Positions 42,772 to 52,477 of a DNA stretch of 53,827 nt are shown in pieces. Positions within the stretch are counted from its first letter, which is position 1, and each line of letters starts with the position of its first letter. The position numbers were made by a program, and so were the translations under genes. Below the pieces are notes generated by a model that was given only the letters and a program-made list of their open reading frames with translations, did not search any database and was not told the DNA's origin. Source of the DNA: an uncultured Prevotella sp. (GTDB taxonomy: Bacteria > Bacteroidota > Bacteroidia > Bacteroidales > Bacteroidaceae); NCBI GenBank assembly GCA_934217675.1, contig CAKQCV010000013.1:1-53827 (forward strand), read 5' to 3'.

Positions 42772-44079
42772 TTACGCTGTACGCAATGCATTCTGCATTT
42801 TGCCATCCTTTAATTTTACTTCATCTTTACGCTTTGCTGAATAACTGACACTTAATATAACGCCAATGTACACGCAATTCATGATTGACGATGTTCCTCC
42901 CTTACTTATAAGCGGCAGGGGTTGTCCTGTGACCGGTGCCAGTCCAACAGCCACCATCATGTTAAACATTGCTTGCGTTACGAGCAATAATGCCATCCCC
43001 ATTATCAGCAAAGCCGGGAAAGTATTAACACATCTGTTCGCAATTGTTGCTGTACGAAACAGCAATATTATATACAACAAGCAAACTATTGCAGCTCCAA
43101 CGACTCCAGTTTCTTCTATTATTATAGAATAGATAAAATCAGAGAAAGCTTGGGGCAGGTAATCACGTGCGGTAGAATTTCCAGGTCCCTTCCCTACAAG
43201 ATTTGACGATGCAATGGCTATATTCGAATATCCAACTTGCGCTTTTGTATCAAGGTCAAATTTCTCGGGTGGAACAGACTCATTGTTCAAGAACTCATTT
43301 ATACGTCCTTTCCATGTATCCATACGGTGAAGCACTTTTCCAAAAATAGACTTCTCCTCATTTTTCTCCGCCTTAGCCTCTGCAGTTGAAACATTTTCGG
43401 TCATTGACTTACGTGGATCAGTATTTGCATACTGCTTCGGATCTGTACCAAATAGCATTATTGCTGTTACAGCAAGCACGGCACTAAGCAATATTACTCC
43501 AAGCAAATTGCCTATCAGTCGTTTTGGCACTCTTCCTATCCACATCATCAAAATTACTACACTACCAAGCAAGAATGCGGTAGATAAGTTCTCTGTTACA
43601 ATAAAAGCCAAGAATCCTCCACTCAGAAGAAGAATATACCTAAAAGCTCTTTTGTCTGCACCATGTTCCGTTTGCAATGCACTAAGAATCTGAGCTACAG
43701 CAAGCACAACCGACCCTTTAGCCAGCTCTGACGGTTGAAATTGTATAATTCCAAGATTTATCCATCGTGCAGCACCATTAGTTGAATGTCCAAAAAAGAG
43801 GCATATAGCCAATGTTACAATCGAGCCTGCCAGGGCAAAAGGTGTGACAAGTTTAAAATACTTGCACTTCATATTCATGGTCATAATCATGAATAGCACA
43901 CCAACCCCTAAAAGCAATGTATGCTTTATCACAGGTCCCCAATAGTTGCTTGTTTTATAAGTAAGGTTACTTGATGCACTGAAAACCTCAATGATGCTTA
44001 TTATGCATAGTGCAAAAAATACAGCCCAGATTATTCCATCGCCCTTTAACTTACTGTTTGTTACTGTTTTCTCAGCCAT
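42772..44079 (-). CDS. ftsW: Septal SEDS glycosyltransferase FtsW
   Basis: The 435-residue polytopic protein has about ten membrane spans. It carries SEDS-family phrases (GAARWINLGIIQFQPSELAKG, ENLSTAFLLGSVV, NLVGKGPGNSTARDYLPQAFSDFI, GQPLPLISKGGTS). It polymerises lipid II into septal glycan together with FtsI. A charged extracytoplasmic insertion (about 215-275, AEAKAEKNEEKS) is larger than in Escherichia coli. Rod-shape RodA is an alternative by family, but the dcw position supports FtsW. Confidence 0.93.
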   Translation of the reverse strand: MAEKTVTNSKLKGDGIIWAVFFALCIISIIEVFSASSNLTYKTSNYWGPVIKHTLLLGVGVLFMIMTMNMKCKYFKLVTPFALAGSIVTLAICLFFGHSTNGAARWINLGIIQFQPSELAKGSVVLAVAQILSALQTEHGADKRAFRYILLLSGGFLAFIVTENLSTAFLLGSVVILMMWIGRVPKRLIGNLLGVILLSAVLAVTAIMLFGTDPKQYANTDPRKSMTENVSTAEAKAEKNEEKSIFGKVLHRMDTWKGRINEFLNNESVPPEKFDLDTKAQVGYSNIAIASSNLVGKGPGNSTARDYLPQAFSDFIYSIIIEETGVVGAAIVCLLYIILLFRTATIANRCVNTFPALLIMGMALLLVTQAMFNMMVAVGLAPVTGQPLPLISKGGTSSIMNCVYIGVILSVSYSAKRKDEVKLKDGKMQNALRTA

Positions 44080-44102
44080 TTGGTTGCCTCCATCGTCTTA
44101 CT

Positions 44103-45434
44103 TTATAAGTTTCTCACTAATGTCTTGAACTGTTCGCCACGGTCCTCCATATTTTTAAACAAATCGAAACTTGCACAACAAGGACTAAGCAACACTGTAT
44201 AACCAGGCTTAGCCATCTTTGCACAAGCCTTCACACAATCTTTCATATTGTGGGTATCAGCAACAGGAATGCCCATGCCATCAAAGAAATCATGAAGCTT
44301 CTTATTGTCTGCACCAAGATATACGAGTCCTACACATTTCTTCTTCACCAAATCCTTAATTTCATTATAATCATTTCCCTTGTCCTTACCACCAAGAATA
44401 AGTATTGTTGGGGTTTTCATACTCTCAAGAGCATACCAACAAGCATCAACATTTGTTGCTTTTGAATCGTTCACATACAAGACTCCACGCACAGTAGTAA
44501 CCTTTTCCAGACGATGCTCCACACCAGGGAAATCGCTTAGGCTTTTTCGGATATCTTCTTTTTTTATCCCTGCAATGTTAGAAGCTATTCCAGCTGCAAG
44601 AGAGTTGTAAATATTATGCTTTCCTGTAAGACTAAGCTCCTCTTGCTCCATATTGAAAGGTGTTGGGTACTCTATTTTATATTGTCCTTCTTCGATATAT
44701 CCAATAGAACCTTTTTCCTTTAATTCAGAGAACGGACATTTCACAGCCTTAATATCATACTTCTCAAGCTCATTCTTTATAAGCGGATCATCATTCCAAT
44801 AGATAAAAGAGTCGTCACTTGTTTGGTTTTGAATGATACGCATCTTTGCATTAACATAATTCTGCATACAGAAATCATAACGGTCAAGATGATCTGGAGT
44901 GATATTCAGCAAGATTGCTATATTTGCCCTAAAGTCATACATATTGTCAAGTTGGAACGAACTCAGCTCAATAATATAATATTCGTGTGGATCTTCTGCA
45001 ACCTGTAAAGCAAGACTCTTTCCTATATTTCCTGCAAGTCCGGCATCATAACCAGCTTTCTTAAATATATGATAGATCAAAGATGTAGTTGTCGTTTTAC
45101 CGTTACTTCCTGTGATGCACACCATCTTTGAGTTTGTATACCTACCGGCAAACTCTATCTCGCTAATAATATGAATATTTTTCTGAATGCATTTCTTTAT
45201 CATCGGAGCCTCTTTCGGTATACCCGGACTTTTAATTATCTCATCAGCATTAAGAATTTTCTCCTCCGTATGATGCCCTTCCTCCCACTCTATAGAGTGG
45301 TCGTCAAGTAGTTTTTTGTATTTTTCCTTGATAACAGACATGTCGGAAACGAACACGTCGAAACCTTCTTTTTTAGCTAACACAGCAGCTCCTGCGCCAC
45401 TCTCGCCTGCTCCAAGTATTACAATTCTTTTCAT
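44103..45434 (-). CDS. murD: UDP-N-acetylmuramoylalanine-D-glutamate ligase
   Basis: The 443-residue Mur ligase has VILGAGESGAGAAVLAKK (UMA binding), SPGIPKE, ITGSNGKTTTTSLIYHIF (P-loop), ELSSFQLD, and NDSKATNVDACWYAL (ATP/ribose motif). It also has LILGGKDKGNDY, typical of MurD. It adds D-glutamate to UDP-MurNAc-L-Ala. It sits between mraY (97-bp gap) and ftsW (23-bp gap). Confidence 0.96.
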   Translation of the reverse strand: MKRIVILGAGESGAGAAVLAKKEGFDVFVSDMSVIKEKYKKLLDDHSIEWEEGHHTEEKILNADEIIKSPGIPKEAPMIKKCIQKNIHIISEIEFAGRYTNSKMVCITGSNGKTTTTSLIYHIFKKAGYDAGLAGNIGKSLALQVAEDPHEYYIIELSSFQLDNMYDFRANIAILLNITPDHLDRYDFCMQNYVNAKMRIIQNQTSDDSFIYWNDDPLIKNELEKYDIKAVKCPFSELKEKGSIGYIEEGQYKIEYPTPFNMEQEELSLTGKHNIYNSLAAGIASNIAGIKKEDIRKSLSDFPGVEHRLEKVTTVRGVLYVNDSKATNVDACWYALESMKTPTILILGGKDKGNDYNEIKDLVKKKCVGLVYLGADNKKLHDFFDGMGIPVADTHNMKDCVKACAKMAKPGYTVLLSPCCASFDLFKNMEDRGEQFKTLVRNL

Positions 45435-45531
45435 TTCCTTTATTTTTTATTTTCAAGGTGTGTTGAAATAAAACACTATCAGTATATATATTACTTACAT
45501 AGTTTTATTGATACAACACCCACCATAAACT

Positions 45532-46803
45532 TTATCTCATTTTAAGCGTTATTATTGTAAACGCAGCAAGTATAATAGTCACAATCCAAAATCTTATTGT
45601 TATCTTCGACTCATGAACTGCGGAGTTTGGTTTCTTGAATAGATATTTGATGTTAGGATCAAGTTGCTCGTTCGTTGTGCGAAATGTATCATGCAATGGT
45701 GCACGCTTTATCAAGCGCTGCTTTACTCCATGGCGAGTACCCCATTTTGCGTAATATACTTGCAAGATTACACTCAAGCTCTCTACAAAGAATATGCCAC
45801 ACAATATAGGCAACATCAATTCTTTATGTATAATCACTGCACACACTCCAATTATGCCTCCAATTGTCAATGAGCCTGTATCACCCATAAAGACTTGTGC
45901 TGGATATGAGTTATACCACAAGAATCCGATAAGAGCCCCGACAAAAGCACACAAGAACACCACAAGTTCCTGTGATCCTGGTATATACATTATGTTTAGA
46001 TAAGCAGCATATTCTATATGGCTGCTTACATACGCAAATATTCCGAGTGCAACACCTATAATAGCTGAATTTCCAGCACACATGCCATCCATACCATCGT
46101 TCAGGTTTGCACCGTTGGAAACGGCAGTAACAACGATTATTGTCATAATGACAAACAGCAACCAACCTGCAGCTGTTTTGTATTTACCGCAGAACGACAT
46201 AATATTCGCATAGTCAAGGTTGTGCCCTTTCACAAACGGTATCGTTGTTTGTAGTGACTTAACCGGTTCCTGGCGATGCTTCACCACGACTTCTGTTCCG
46301 TTCTGTTTTTTTATAGTCAGGTTCTCGTTTATTTTTGCATCAGGACTGAGCCAAAGGAATAATCCGACAATCAGCCCAATACTAAGTTGCCCAACGATTT
46401 TAAATTTTCCAGGCAGTCCCTCCTTGTTATGACGGAAAATCTTGATATAGTCATCAAGTCCGCCAAGGAATCCTAACCATACGGTAGTAATTATCATCAA
46501 TATCAGATAGATATTACGCATTCTGCCAAGCAACAACACCGGCAAAAGTATTGCAACAATGATAATTATTCCCCCCATTGAAGGAACTCCAATCTTCTTA
46601 ACACCAAATGGATCAATCTTTGCATCACGCTGGGTTTCGGTTATCTGCTTACCCTTTAGATACTTTATGAATTTCTCTCCAAACCATGCAGATATGATAA
46701 GTGACAAAATTAGTGCCAACAATGCACGAAACGACACGTACCCCCACATATGACTACCAGGGATTCCAAATTGGTCAAGAAATCTAAAAAGATAGTATAA
46801 CAT
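45532..46803 (-). CDS. mraY: Phospho-MurNAc-pentapeptide translocase
   Basis: The 423-residue integral membrane protein has the MraY signatures: GVPSMGGIIII, DDYIKIFRHNKEGLPGKFK (Asp-Asp pair), NGANLNDGMDGMCAG (catalytic Asp) and VFMGDTGSLTIGG. The C-terminal HHH motif region reads APLHDTFR here, with fewer histidines. It forms lipid I from undecaprenyl phosphate and UDP-MurNAc-pentapeptide. An extracytoplasmic insertion (about 165-200, TIKKQNGTEVVVKHRQ) is present. It starts 5 bp after murE stops. Confidence 0.96.
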   Translation of the reverse strand: MLYYLFRFLDQFGIPGSHMWGYVSFRALLALILSLIISAWFGEKFIKYLKGKQITETQRDAKIDPFGVKKIGVPSMGGIIIIVAILLPVLLLGRMRNIYLILMIITTVWLGFLGGLDDYIKIFRHNKEGLPGKFKIVGQLSIGLIVGLFLWLSPDAKINENLTIKKQNGTEVVVKHRQEPVKSLQTTIPFVKGHNLDYANIMSFCGKYKTAAGWLLFVIMTIIVVTAVSNGANLNDGMDGMCAGNSAIIGVALGIFAYVSSHIEYAAYLNIMYIPGSQELVVFLCAFVGALIGFLWYNSYPAQVFMGDTGSLTIGGIIGVCAVIIHKELMLPILCGIFFVESLSVILQVYYAKWGTRHGVKQRLIKRAPLHDTFRTTNEQLDPNIKYLFKKPNSAVHESKITIRFWIVTIILAAFTIITLKMR

Positions 46804-46808
46804 ATTTC

Positions 46809-48266
46809 TTATTTTTCAATCCCCATTATATCTTTCAATACCTCCTTGTCATCAAAGTGGTGTTTCACGCCTTTCACTTCCTGATAATTCTCGTGTCCTT
46901 TTCCTGCAACAAGAATCACATCACCTTTCTGTGCCATCATACAAGCTGTGCGTATAGCTTCCTTGCGGTCTACAATACTTACAACTTTCTTCATCTGTTG
47001 CTGGTCAAGTCCGGCAAGCATATCGTTAATAATGTCTTGTGGCTCCTCAAAACGTGGGTTATCACTGGTAATAATTACCTTATCACTCTGTTTTACTGCC
47101 TCTTGTGCCATTAGTGGGCGCTTACCTTTGTCACGGTTTCCACCTGCACCACAAACAGTTATCACATGTCCCTTTCCGTCGAGTACCTCATGTATTGCTT
47201 TAAGCACATTTTCCAATGCGTCAGGTGTATGTGCATAATCAACGATTGCTGTATATCCATCTGGCGACTGTATTGGCTCAAGACGCCCACTGACACTTTT
47301 CAACGTACTCATCACAAGGAGTATGTTTTCAGGCTTCTCTCCAAGCATTACGGCAGCACCATAAACAGCAAGCAGATTACTTACATTAAACTTGCCAATA
47401 AACTGTACTCCTACTTCTTTTCCGTCAATTTCCAGATACATGCCTCCAAAATGGCACTCAAGTATTTTAGCCTTAAAGTCTGCCATGGAACGTGTTGAAT
47501 AGGTTTTAACAGTTGCCTTTGTGTTCTGCACCATCACCATTCCGTTCTTGTCATCGGCATTTGTTATAGCAAAGGCTGTTTTTGGCAATCCGTCGAAGAA
47601 TGCTTTCTTTGCATTGCGGTAGTTTTCAAAGGTTTTATGATAATCAAGATGATCGCGGGTAAGGTTTGTGAATATTCCTCCCACGAAATCAAGTCCACCT
47701 ATTCGCTTTTGGGCAATAGCATGTGAACTACACTCCATAAAAGCATACTGGCATCCAGCCTCAACCATACGATGCAACAGATAATTCAGTTCTATCGGAT
47801 CTGGCGTGGTATGATCTGCAGGAATAGCTTCATCTTCAATATAGTTACATACTGTAGACAGCAATCCACACTTATATCCGAATTTACGGAACATATTATA
47901 TAATAAGGTGGCGATTGTTGTTTTGCCATTAGTTCCGGTAACGCCTACAAGTTTAAGTTTCCTTGAAGGGTCTCCATAAAAAAGTGTTGCAACTTTTCCT
48001 ACAGCATCTTCAGTAGATTCCACTTTTATATATGTAACGCCTTCAACAAGCTCTTCCGGCATATCTTCAAGCAGAATTGCTTTTGATCCTTGTTCAATTG
48101 CCTTTGGTATAAACTTGTGTCCGTCAACCTGTGTTCCCTTTTGTGCAATGAAGAGATGTCCATCTTCAATGCGACGAGAGTCAATATTCACTCCCTTTAT
48201 GTCTATGTCTACAGAGCCTGTTATGCTCAGCGTTTTGATGTTTCTAAGTAAATCCTTTAGAACCAT
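46809..48266 (-). CDS. murE: UDP-MurNAc-tripeptide ligase, meso-DAP type
   Basis: The 485-residue Mur ligase has [16 protein letters not shown] at the N-terminus and [19 protein letters not shown] (P-loop). It has [13 protein letters not shown] with ATP and substrate contacts, and [13 protein letters not shown]. The phrase SDNPRFEEP is the DNPR motif that marks meso-diaminopimelate rather than lysine specificity. It adds the third stem-peptide residue. There is a 34-bp gap after ftsI. Confidence 0.96.
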   Translation of the reverse strand: MVLKDLLRNIKTLSITGSVDIDIKGVNIDSRRIEDGHLFIAQKGTQVDGHKFIPKAIEQGSKAILLEDMPEELVEGVTYIKVESTEDAVGKVATLFYGDPSRKLKLVGVTGTNGKTTIATLLYNMFRKFGYKCGLLSTVCNYIEDEAIPADHTTPDPIELNYLLHRMVEAGCQYAFMECSSHAIAQKRIGGLDFVGGIFTNLTRDHLDYHKTFENYRNAKKAFFDGLPKTAFAITNADDKNGMVMVQNTKATVKTYSTRSMADFKAKILECHFGGMYLEIDGKEVGVQFIGKFNVSNLLAVYGAAVMLGEKPENILLVMSTLKSVSGRLEPIQSPDGYTAIVDYAHTPDALENVLKAIHEVLDGKGHVITVCGAGGNRDKGKRPLMAQEAVKQSDKVIITSDNPRFEEPQDIINDMLAGLDQQQMKKVVSIVDRKEAIRTACMMAQKGDVILVAGKGHENYQEVKGVKHHFDDKEVLKDIMGIEK

Positions 48267-48300
48267 AATATTTTATTTTTTTGTTTATATAATATTCTTG

Positions 48301-50454
48301 TTATTTAAGTTTCAGCACACAACGCTGTTTTTTCTTTATCCTACATCCTGGAGCTATATTCTGTTCGTATACTCTGCCTCTGCCATATAGAGTAACTTTA
48401 AGTCCTCTTGACTCCAGCATGTACACGGCATCTCTTGCCCCCATTCCTGTAACATCCGGCATCTGCCATTTCACATAAACCGGCTCTTTGTCAAGTGTTA
48501 TAGAATTACCACTAATCTTAGCTTTTCCCCATATCGGGTTTCCGTCAGAATAGCTTCCACTCCATCCGTCATTGACTTTCACTCCAAGATGCGACAGCAC
48601 ATAGTCAGCAGCAAGTATATTTCCCGTTTTCACATCCGGCACGAATACAGATGAAGAATCTTTTGCATCCGAAGCCAGCAACTTCAGGCTTTGTGCCATA
48701 ATACCCTCGGATATTTGATGAAACACGGCTCCGCTCTGCAAACCTCCTGATGCAGGAAGTCCAGGTTTCTGTATACATACGATACAGCTGTATCTTGGAG
48801 CATCGGCTGGGAAATACCCGGCAAAACTTACAAGATAGTTCATCCGTCCGTTTTTATATCCCGACTTTCCTTTTGATATCTGAGCCGTACCTGTTTTTCC
48901 CGCAACCTTGAACGACTGCGAGCCAGCACGTTTTCCAAGTCCTTGACTAACCACGTGATACAGTATAGTCTGCATCTCTTTCAGAGTCTTCTCCTTGCAG
49001 ATTTTCTCTTTCAACACTAAGGTAGGAAATTCCTTCACCACCTCTCCGTCTTTCATAACGCTCTTCACAAATCTTGGAGCCACCATCTTTCCATTGTTCG
49101 CTATGGCATTATAGAATGTCAAAGTATAAATAGGTGGTATCTGTGTTTCATATCCAATACTCATCCACGGCAGAGTGGTTTTCGACCAATTCACATACTG
49201 CCCATGTTTATTTTTCTTAGGCATTCTTATTCTTGCCTTTGCAGCACCCACGAATGGCAGCTGTAGGTCTGCCCCTAATCCTATTCGCTTAATTCCTTTA
49301 ACGAACTTCTCTGGGTCATTACAGTAAAAGCGGTCAATGATTCGGCTCACACCGATATTGGAACTTACCTCCAGGCACTTAGGCAACGATATTGTTTGGT
49401 ATCCGCCTTTTGCCCAGTTATGGTCTTTCATTTTAGCTCCATACATGTCCCATACACCACACCCGGTGTCTACCATATATGTAGTATCAACCACTCCATC
49501 GTCGAGTGCCAACATTATAGACGCTGTCTTGAACACAGAACCTGGTTCCAACAGGTCTGACACTGCATTGTTTTTTATTTCATAATAGTTTCCGTCGGCA
49601 CATTTGCTCATGTTCACCATAGCTTTTATGTCGCCAGTTTTAACTTCCATTACTATTGCCACGCCCACGTTTCCGTTTATCTCACGTAGCTTCTCAACGA
49701 GAGCTCTTTCCGAAAGGTCCTGCATCCCGACATCTATTGTTGTCATTATGTCGGATCCGTTCACCGGTTCCTTCTCCACTTGGGCAATATTCTTATTAAA
49801 CACCTTGTGTATACTTTTCACTCCTGGCGTTCCCCGCAGATAGGAGTCGAACCATTGTTCCAGACCATTTTTAGGTTTTCCATTCCATGTCACGAGGTCA
49901 CCTATGGTTCTCGATGCCAATGACCCGAACGGTTTTTTCCGTGTTGAGAAGGTTTCATAATTAAATCCTCCTCTATATGGTGGTTGGTTGAACACAGGGA
50001 GTCGTTTTATTGCCGAGAACTCCTCAAATGTTACTCTACCTTTCACAATTGCCCAACTCTTACTGTTTTTATCATATCCCTTCTGCAAGTGTTCTTTTAT
50101 CGACTCTACACTTCTATCCGGAAATATTCGATGAAGCCCATTGCATATTCTATCGAAATCTGCATGCCACATCGAATCTCTGAACTGTCTGCACACACTG
50201 AAGTCAATCTTTACCTCATATTCAGGCAAGGTTCCAGAAAGCAGTCTGCCATCACAGCTCAATATGTTTCCGCGCTCAGGCTCTATCGGACGGTTGCTCA
50301 CTTTTTTCTGTTCAGCCACCTTCATCCAATAGTCGTGCTTCACCGTACTTATATATATTACCTTTCCTATAATAATAAAGCCGAGCAGCACTGCAACATA
50401 CGCCACAATTTTGAAACGCGGTATTATTTTGCTTCTTTCAAACGAATTACTCAT
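48301..50454 (-). CDS. ftsI: Septal penicillin-binding protein FtsI with PASTA domains
   Basis: The 717-residue class B PBP has one N-terminal span (VAYVAVLLGFIIIGKVIYI) and a dimerisation domain with PIEPERGNILSCDGRLL. The transpeptidase domain has SVFK (S306-K309), SSN at 364-366 and KTGTAQ at 520. Two C-terminal PASTA-like segments follow (FVPDVKTGN and MPDVTGMGARDAVYMLESRG), which may sense lipid II or glycan. It crosslinks septal peptidoglycan with FtsW. The ATG overlaps the ftsL-like stop by 4 bp. Confidence 0.96.
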   Translation of the reverse strand: MSNSFERSKIIPRFKIVAYVAVLLGFIIIGKVIYISTVKHDYWMKVAEQKKVSNRPIEPERGNILSCDGRLLSGTLPEYEVKIDFSVCRQFRDSMWHADFDRICNGLHRIFPDRSVESIKEHLQKGYDKNSKSWAIVKGRVTFEEFSAIKRLPVFNQPPYRGGFNYETFSTRKKPFGSLASRTIGDLVTWNGKPKNGLEQWFDSYLRGTPGVKSIHKVFNKNIAQVEKEPVNGSDIMTTIDVGMQDLSERALVEKLREINGNVGVAIVMEVKTGDIKAMVNMSKCADGNYYEIKNNAVSDLLEPGSVFKTASIMLALDDGVVDTTYMVDTGCGVWDMYGAKMKDHNWAKGGYQTISLPKCLEVSSNIGVSRIIDRFYCNDPEKFVKGIKRIGLGADLQLPFVGAAKARIRMPKKNKHGQYVNWSKTTLPWMSIGYETQIPPIYTLTFYNAIANNGKMVAPRFVKSVMKDGEVVKEFPTLVLKEKICKEKTLKEMQTILYHVVSQGLGKRAGSQSFKVAGKTGTAQISKGKSGYKNGRMNYLVSFAGYFPADAPRYSCIVCIQKPGLPASGGLQSGAVFHQISEGIMAQSLKLLASDAKDSSSVFVPDVKTGNILAADYVLSHLGVKVNDGWSGSYSDGNPIWGKAKISGNSITLDKEPVYVKWQMPDVTGMGARDAVYMLESRGLKVTLYGRGRVYEQNIAPGCRIKKKQRCVLKLK

Positions 50455-51014
50455 TGCTCTGGTACATTTATTATATAAGGTGGCTGCGATGGAATATGCA
50501 GCACACTGTCTTTATTCTGACGCAGCATTTCCAACACATTACTTTCTCTACTAACTTCCGTCAGGTCGCTTGTGCTCGACATTGCTCTAAAGCGGGCCTC
50601 TTCCAACTCCTTCGAGAGTTTTGCTATTTCTATTCTCTGTTTATCACAACTATAGCGATTTGAAATGTAGACTATGGTGAATGCCACGACAAGCATTATC
50701 AACCCAAGCTGTTGCCTAAGGATTTTTGCCGTCAAAAACTCTCCTCCAAGAATTTTCCTCAGCGTGAAATTTGCCGAAAGCGGTCTTTCATCCTCTCTCG
50801 CCTGCTCTTCCACAAGGCGTTTCAGCTCCATGCGTGCTTCTGTATCCGCCAAAGTTTTACCCTTGCGGTTCTTTCCATTTTCGTCTTTTATGCCATTTTT
50901 GTCGGTCTCTGTACCTTCGTCATCATCTGAGTGCAGTATTTCTACATCAGAAGCACCTTCGTCGCCAGCGACCTCCGCAATATCTTTAGCATTATTTTTT
51001 AACTCCTCACTCAT
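50451..51014 (-). CDS. FtsL-like bitopic division protein
   Basis: The 187-residue protein has an acidic, charged cytoplasmic N-terminal half (DDDEGTETDKNGIKDENGKN). One membrane span (LGLIMLVVAFTIVYISNRY) and a short coiled-coil outer part (IAKLSKELEEARFRAMSSTS) follow. Size, topology and location between rsmH and ftsI identify it as the FtsL counterpart. FtsL sequences are hardly conserved, so this is inference from context. It overlaps rsmH and ftsI by 4 bp each. The cytoplasmic region is longer than in E. coli FtsL. Confidence 0.8.
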   Translation of the reverse strand: MSEELKNNAKDIAEVAGDEGASDVEILHSDDDEGTETDKNGIKDENGKNRKGKTLADTEARMELKRLVEEQAREDERPLSANFTLRKILGGEFLTAKILRQQLGLIMLVVAFTIVYISNRYSCDKQRIEIAKLSKELEEARFRAMSSTSDLTEVSRESNVLEMLRQNKDSVLHIPSQPPYIINVPEQ

Positions 51015-51925
51015 TTCTTTTCTGCAATTCTTAATTTTGCGCTCCGGCTTCGCGGATTGCGTTCTTGCTCTTGCATGTCAGGCACGATGACCTTGTTGTT
51101 TACCAGTCTGAAAGGTGTTTCACTTCTACCAAAGAAGTCTTGGGTTATCTTTCCTTCAGGATTCCCTGCCTTCATAACATTTTTCACAATTCTGTCTTCC
51201 AGACTATGATAAGTTATAACCGACAGGCGACCTCCTGGTTTCAGCAACTGCGTTGCGGCATCAAGCATTTCCCTAAGAGCCGTCATCTCGTGATTCACGA
51301 CTATGCGCAATGCTTGAAAGAGACGTGCCATGTCTTTTTTGCCACGTTCTTTAGGAAACAACGGCAGTGTGGCGTCTATCAAGTCTTGTGTTGTCATTAT
51401 TGGCTTTTGAGCCCTTGCCTTAACTATAGCCGAAGCTATACGCCTTGAATTCTTCAACTCTCCATAAAGATAGAACATATCTGCAAGTTCCTCTTCTGTG
51501 TCTTTATTTATCAAGTCAGCAGCATTGTCACCGCCTCTTTTGTTCATTCTCATGTCAAGCGGAGCGTCAAAGCGAAAAGAGAAGCCTCTCGTTTCGTCAT
51601 CAAAATGATGGCTTGACACACCAAGATCGGCAAGCAATCCATCAATGCCGTCAACACCATAATAGCGCATCCAGTTTTTTAGATACCGGAAATTACTGCG
51701 CACAAACGTAAAGTTGTCTTGTGGCTCAACATTTTTCTCTGCATCAGCATCTTGATCAAAACTGTACAGATGCCCTTTTTCACCTAAGCGCGACAGTATC
51801 TCACGACTGTGTCCACCGCCACCAAAGGTAACATCAACGTAAATGCCCCATGGTTTTATGTCAAGCCCATCCACACTCTCGTTCAACAGCACTGGAACAT
51901 GATATGTATCAATGATAGTGGTCAT
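51011..51925 (-). CDS. rsmH: 16S rRNA m4C1402 methyltransferase
   Basis: The 304-residue protein has YHVPVLLNESVDGL, GIYVDVTFGGGGHSREIL (SAM-binding loop), LADLGVSSHHFD, and GFSFRFDAPLDMRMN; the end has SVITYHSLEDRIVKN and RNPRSRSAKLR. These are the RsmH (MraW) signatures. It methylates C1402 of 16S rRNA. The start overlaps the mraZ stop in a TAATG arrangement, and the stop overlaps the ftsL-like ATG. Confidence 0.97.
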   Translation of the reverse strand: MTTIIDTYHVPVLLNESVDGLDIKPWGIYVDVTFGGGGHSREILSRLGEKGHLYSFDQDADAEKNVEPQDNFTFVRSNFRYLKNWMRYYGVDGIDGLLADLGVSSHHFDDETRGFSFRFDAPLDMRMNKRGGDNAADLINKDTEEELADMFYLYGELKNSRRIASAIVKARAQKPIMTTQDLIDATLPLFPKERGKKDMARLFQALRIVVNHEMTALREMLDAATQLLKPGGRLSVITYHSLEDRIVKNVMKAGNPEGKITQDFFGRSETPFRLVNNKVIVPDMQEQERNPRSRSAKLRIAEKK

Positions 51926-52398
51926 TATCTTTCTTCTTTTTCGTTTTGCATTAAAGGATTGCCCATAATATCCTCAAGTGCCGCACCAAACTCATCAGGA
52001 GTCATAAACGGTGACGAGGAATTCTCAACACTCCATATCTCTATCGAATCTCCCATTCCTATAAACTTCACTGTTTGCACTATACCTGCCATCTCGGCAT
52101 AGCGTTTCGGTATCAAGAATCTGCCGTTTCCATCAAGCGACACCGATACTACATCCGACACAAACTGGCGAAATATGCGCTGATGCTCACGATTCCAACG
52201 GTTAAGCCGGGAACGAAGTTCATCCATCTGGGCATTCCATACGTTTTCAGGATAAAGCACAAGACAAGGCTGGAAAACATCCTTTCGCAAGACAAGACCT
52301 TCATTTCCGCTCGCCTGCAATATTTTCCTGAAAACTGACGGAAGAAACACTCGTCCTTTCACGTCAACCCTCACCTCTATATTACCTAAAAAACGCAT
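51925..52398 (-). CDS. mraZ: Transcriptional regulator MraZ
   Basis: From ATG 52398 the protein has 157 residues with two AbrB-like SpoVT/MraZ halves: NIEVRVDVKGRVFLPSVFRK and VSVSLDGNGRFLIPKRYAE. Each has the D-x-K/N-G-R phrase of the family. MraZ binds repeats upstream of its own operon and represses the dcw cluster. The longer starts (52440, 52452) would lie at or upstream of the promoter, so I chose 52398. Three GTGG boxes at 10-bp spacing upstream are the probable operator. Confidence 0.95.
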   Translation of the reverse strand: MRFLGNIEVRVDVKGRVFLPSVFRKILQASGNEGLVLRKDVFQPCLVLYPENVWNAQMDELRSRLNRWNREHQRIFRQFVSDVVSVSLDGNGRFLIPKRYAEMAGIVQTVKFIGMGDSIEIWSVENSSSPFMTPDEFGAALEDIMGNPLMQNEKEER

Positions 52399-52427
52399 AC
52401 GTACTTTATATAATAGAAATTCGGCTT

Positions 52428-52477
52428 CAAAGTTACACATTTTTCCCCACACTCCACCACTTTACACCACAAAAATA
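52428..52477 (-). promoter_or_regulatory. dcw promoter with MraZ operator boxes
   Basis: The minus strand reads TAACTTTG at 52435-52428, a perfect -7 element 29 bases before the mraZ ATG. Upstream, GTGG occurs three times at exact 10-bp spacing (52470-52467, 52460-52457, 52450-52447), covering the place of the -33 element. This matches the known MraZ pattern of GTGG/TGGG boxes separated by about 5-6 bases. A second -7-like TATTTTTG (52477-52470) touches the first box, so MraZ could block two starts. Confidence 0.75.
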
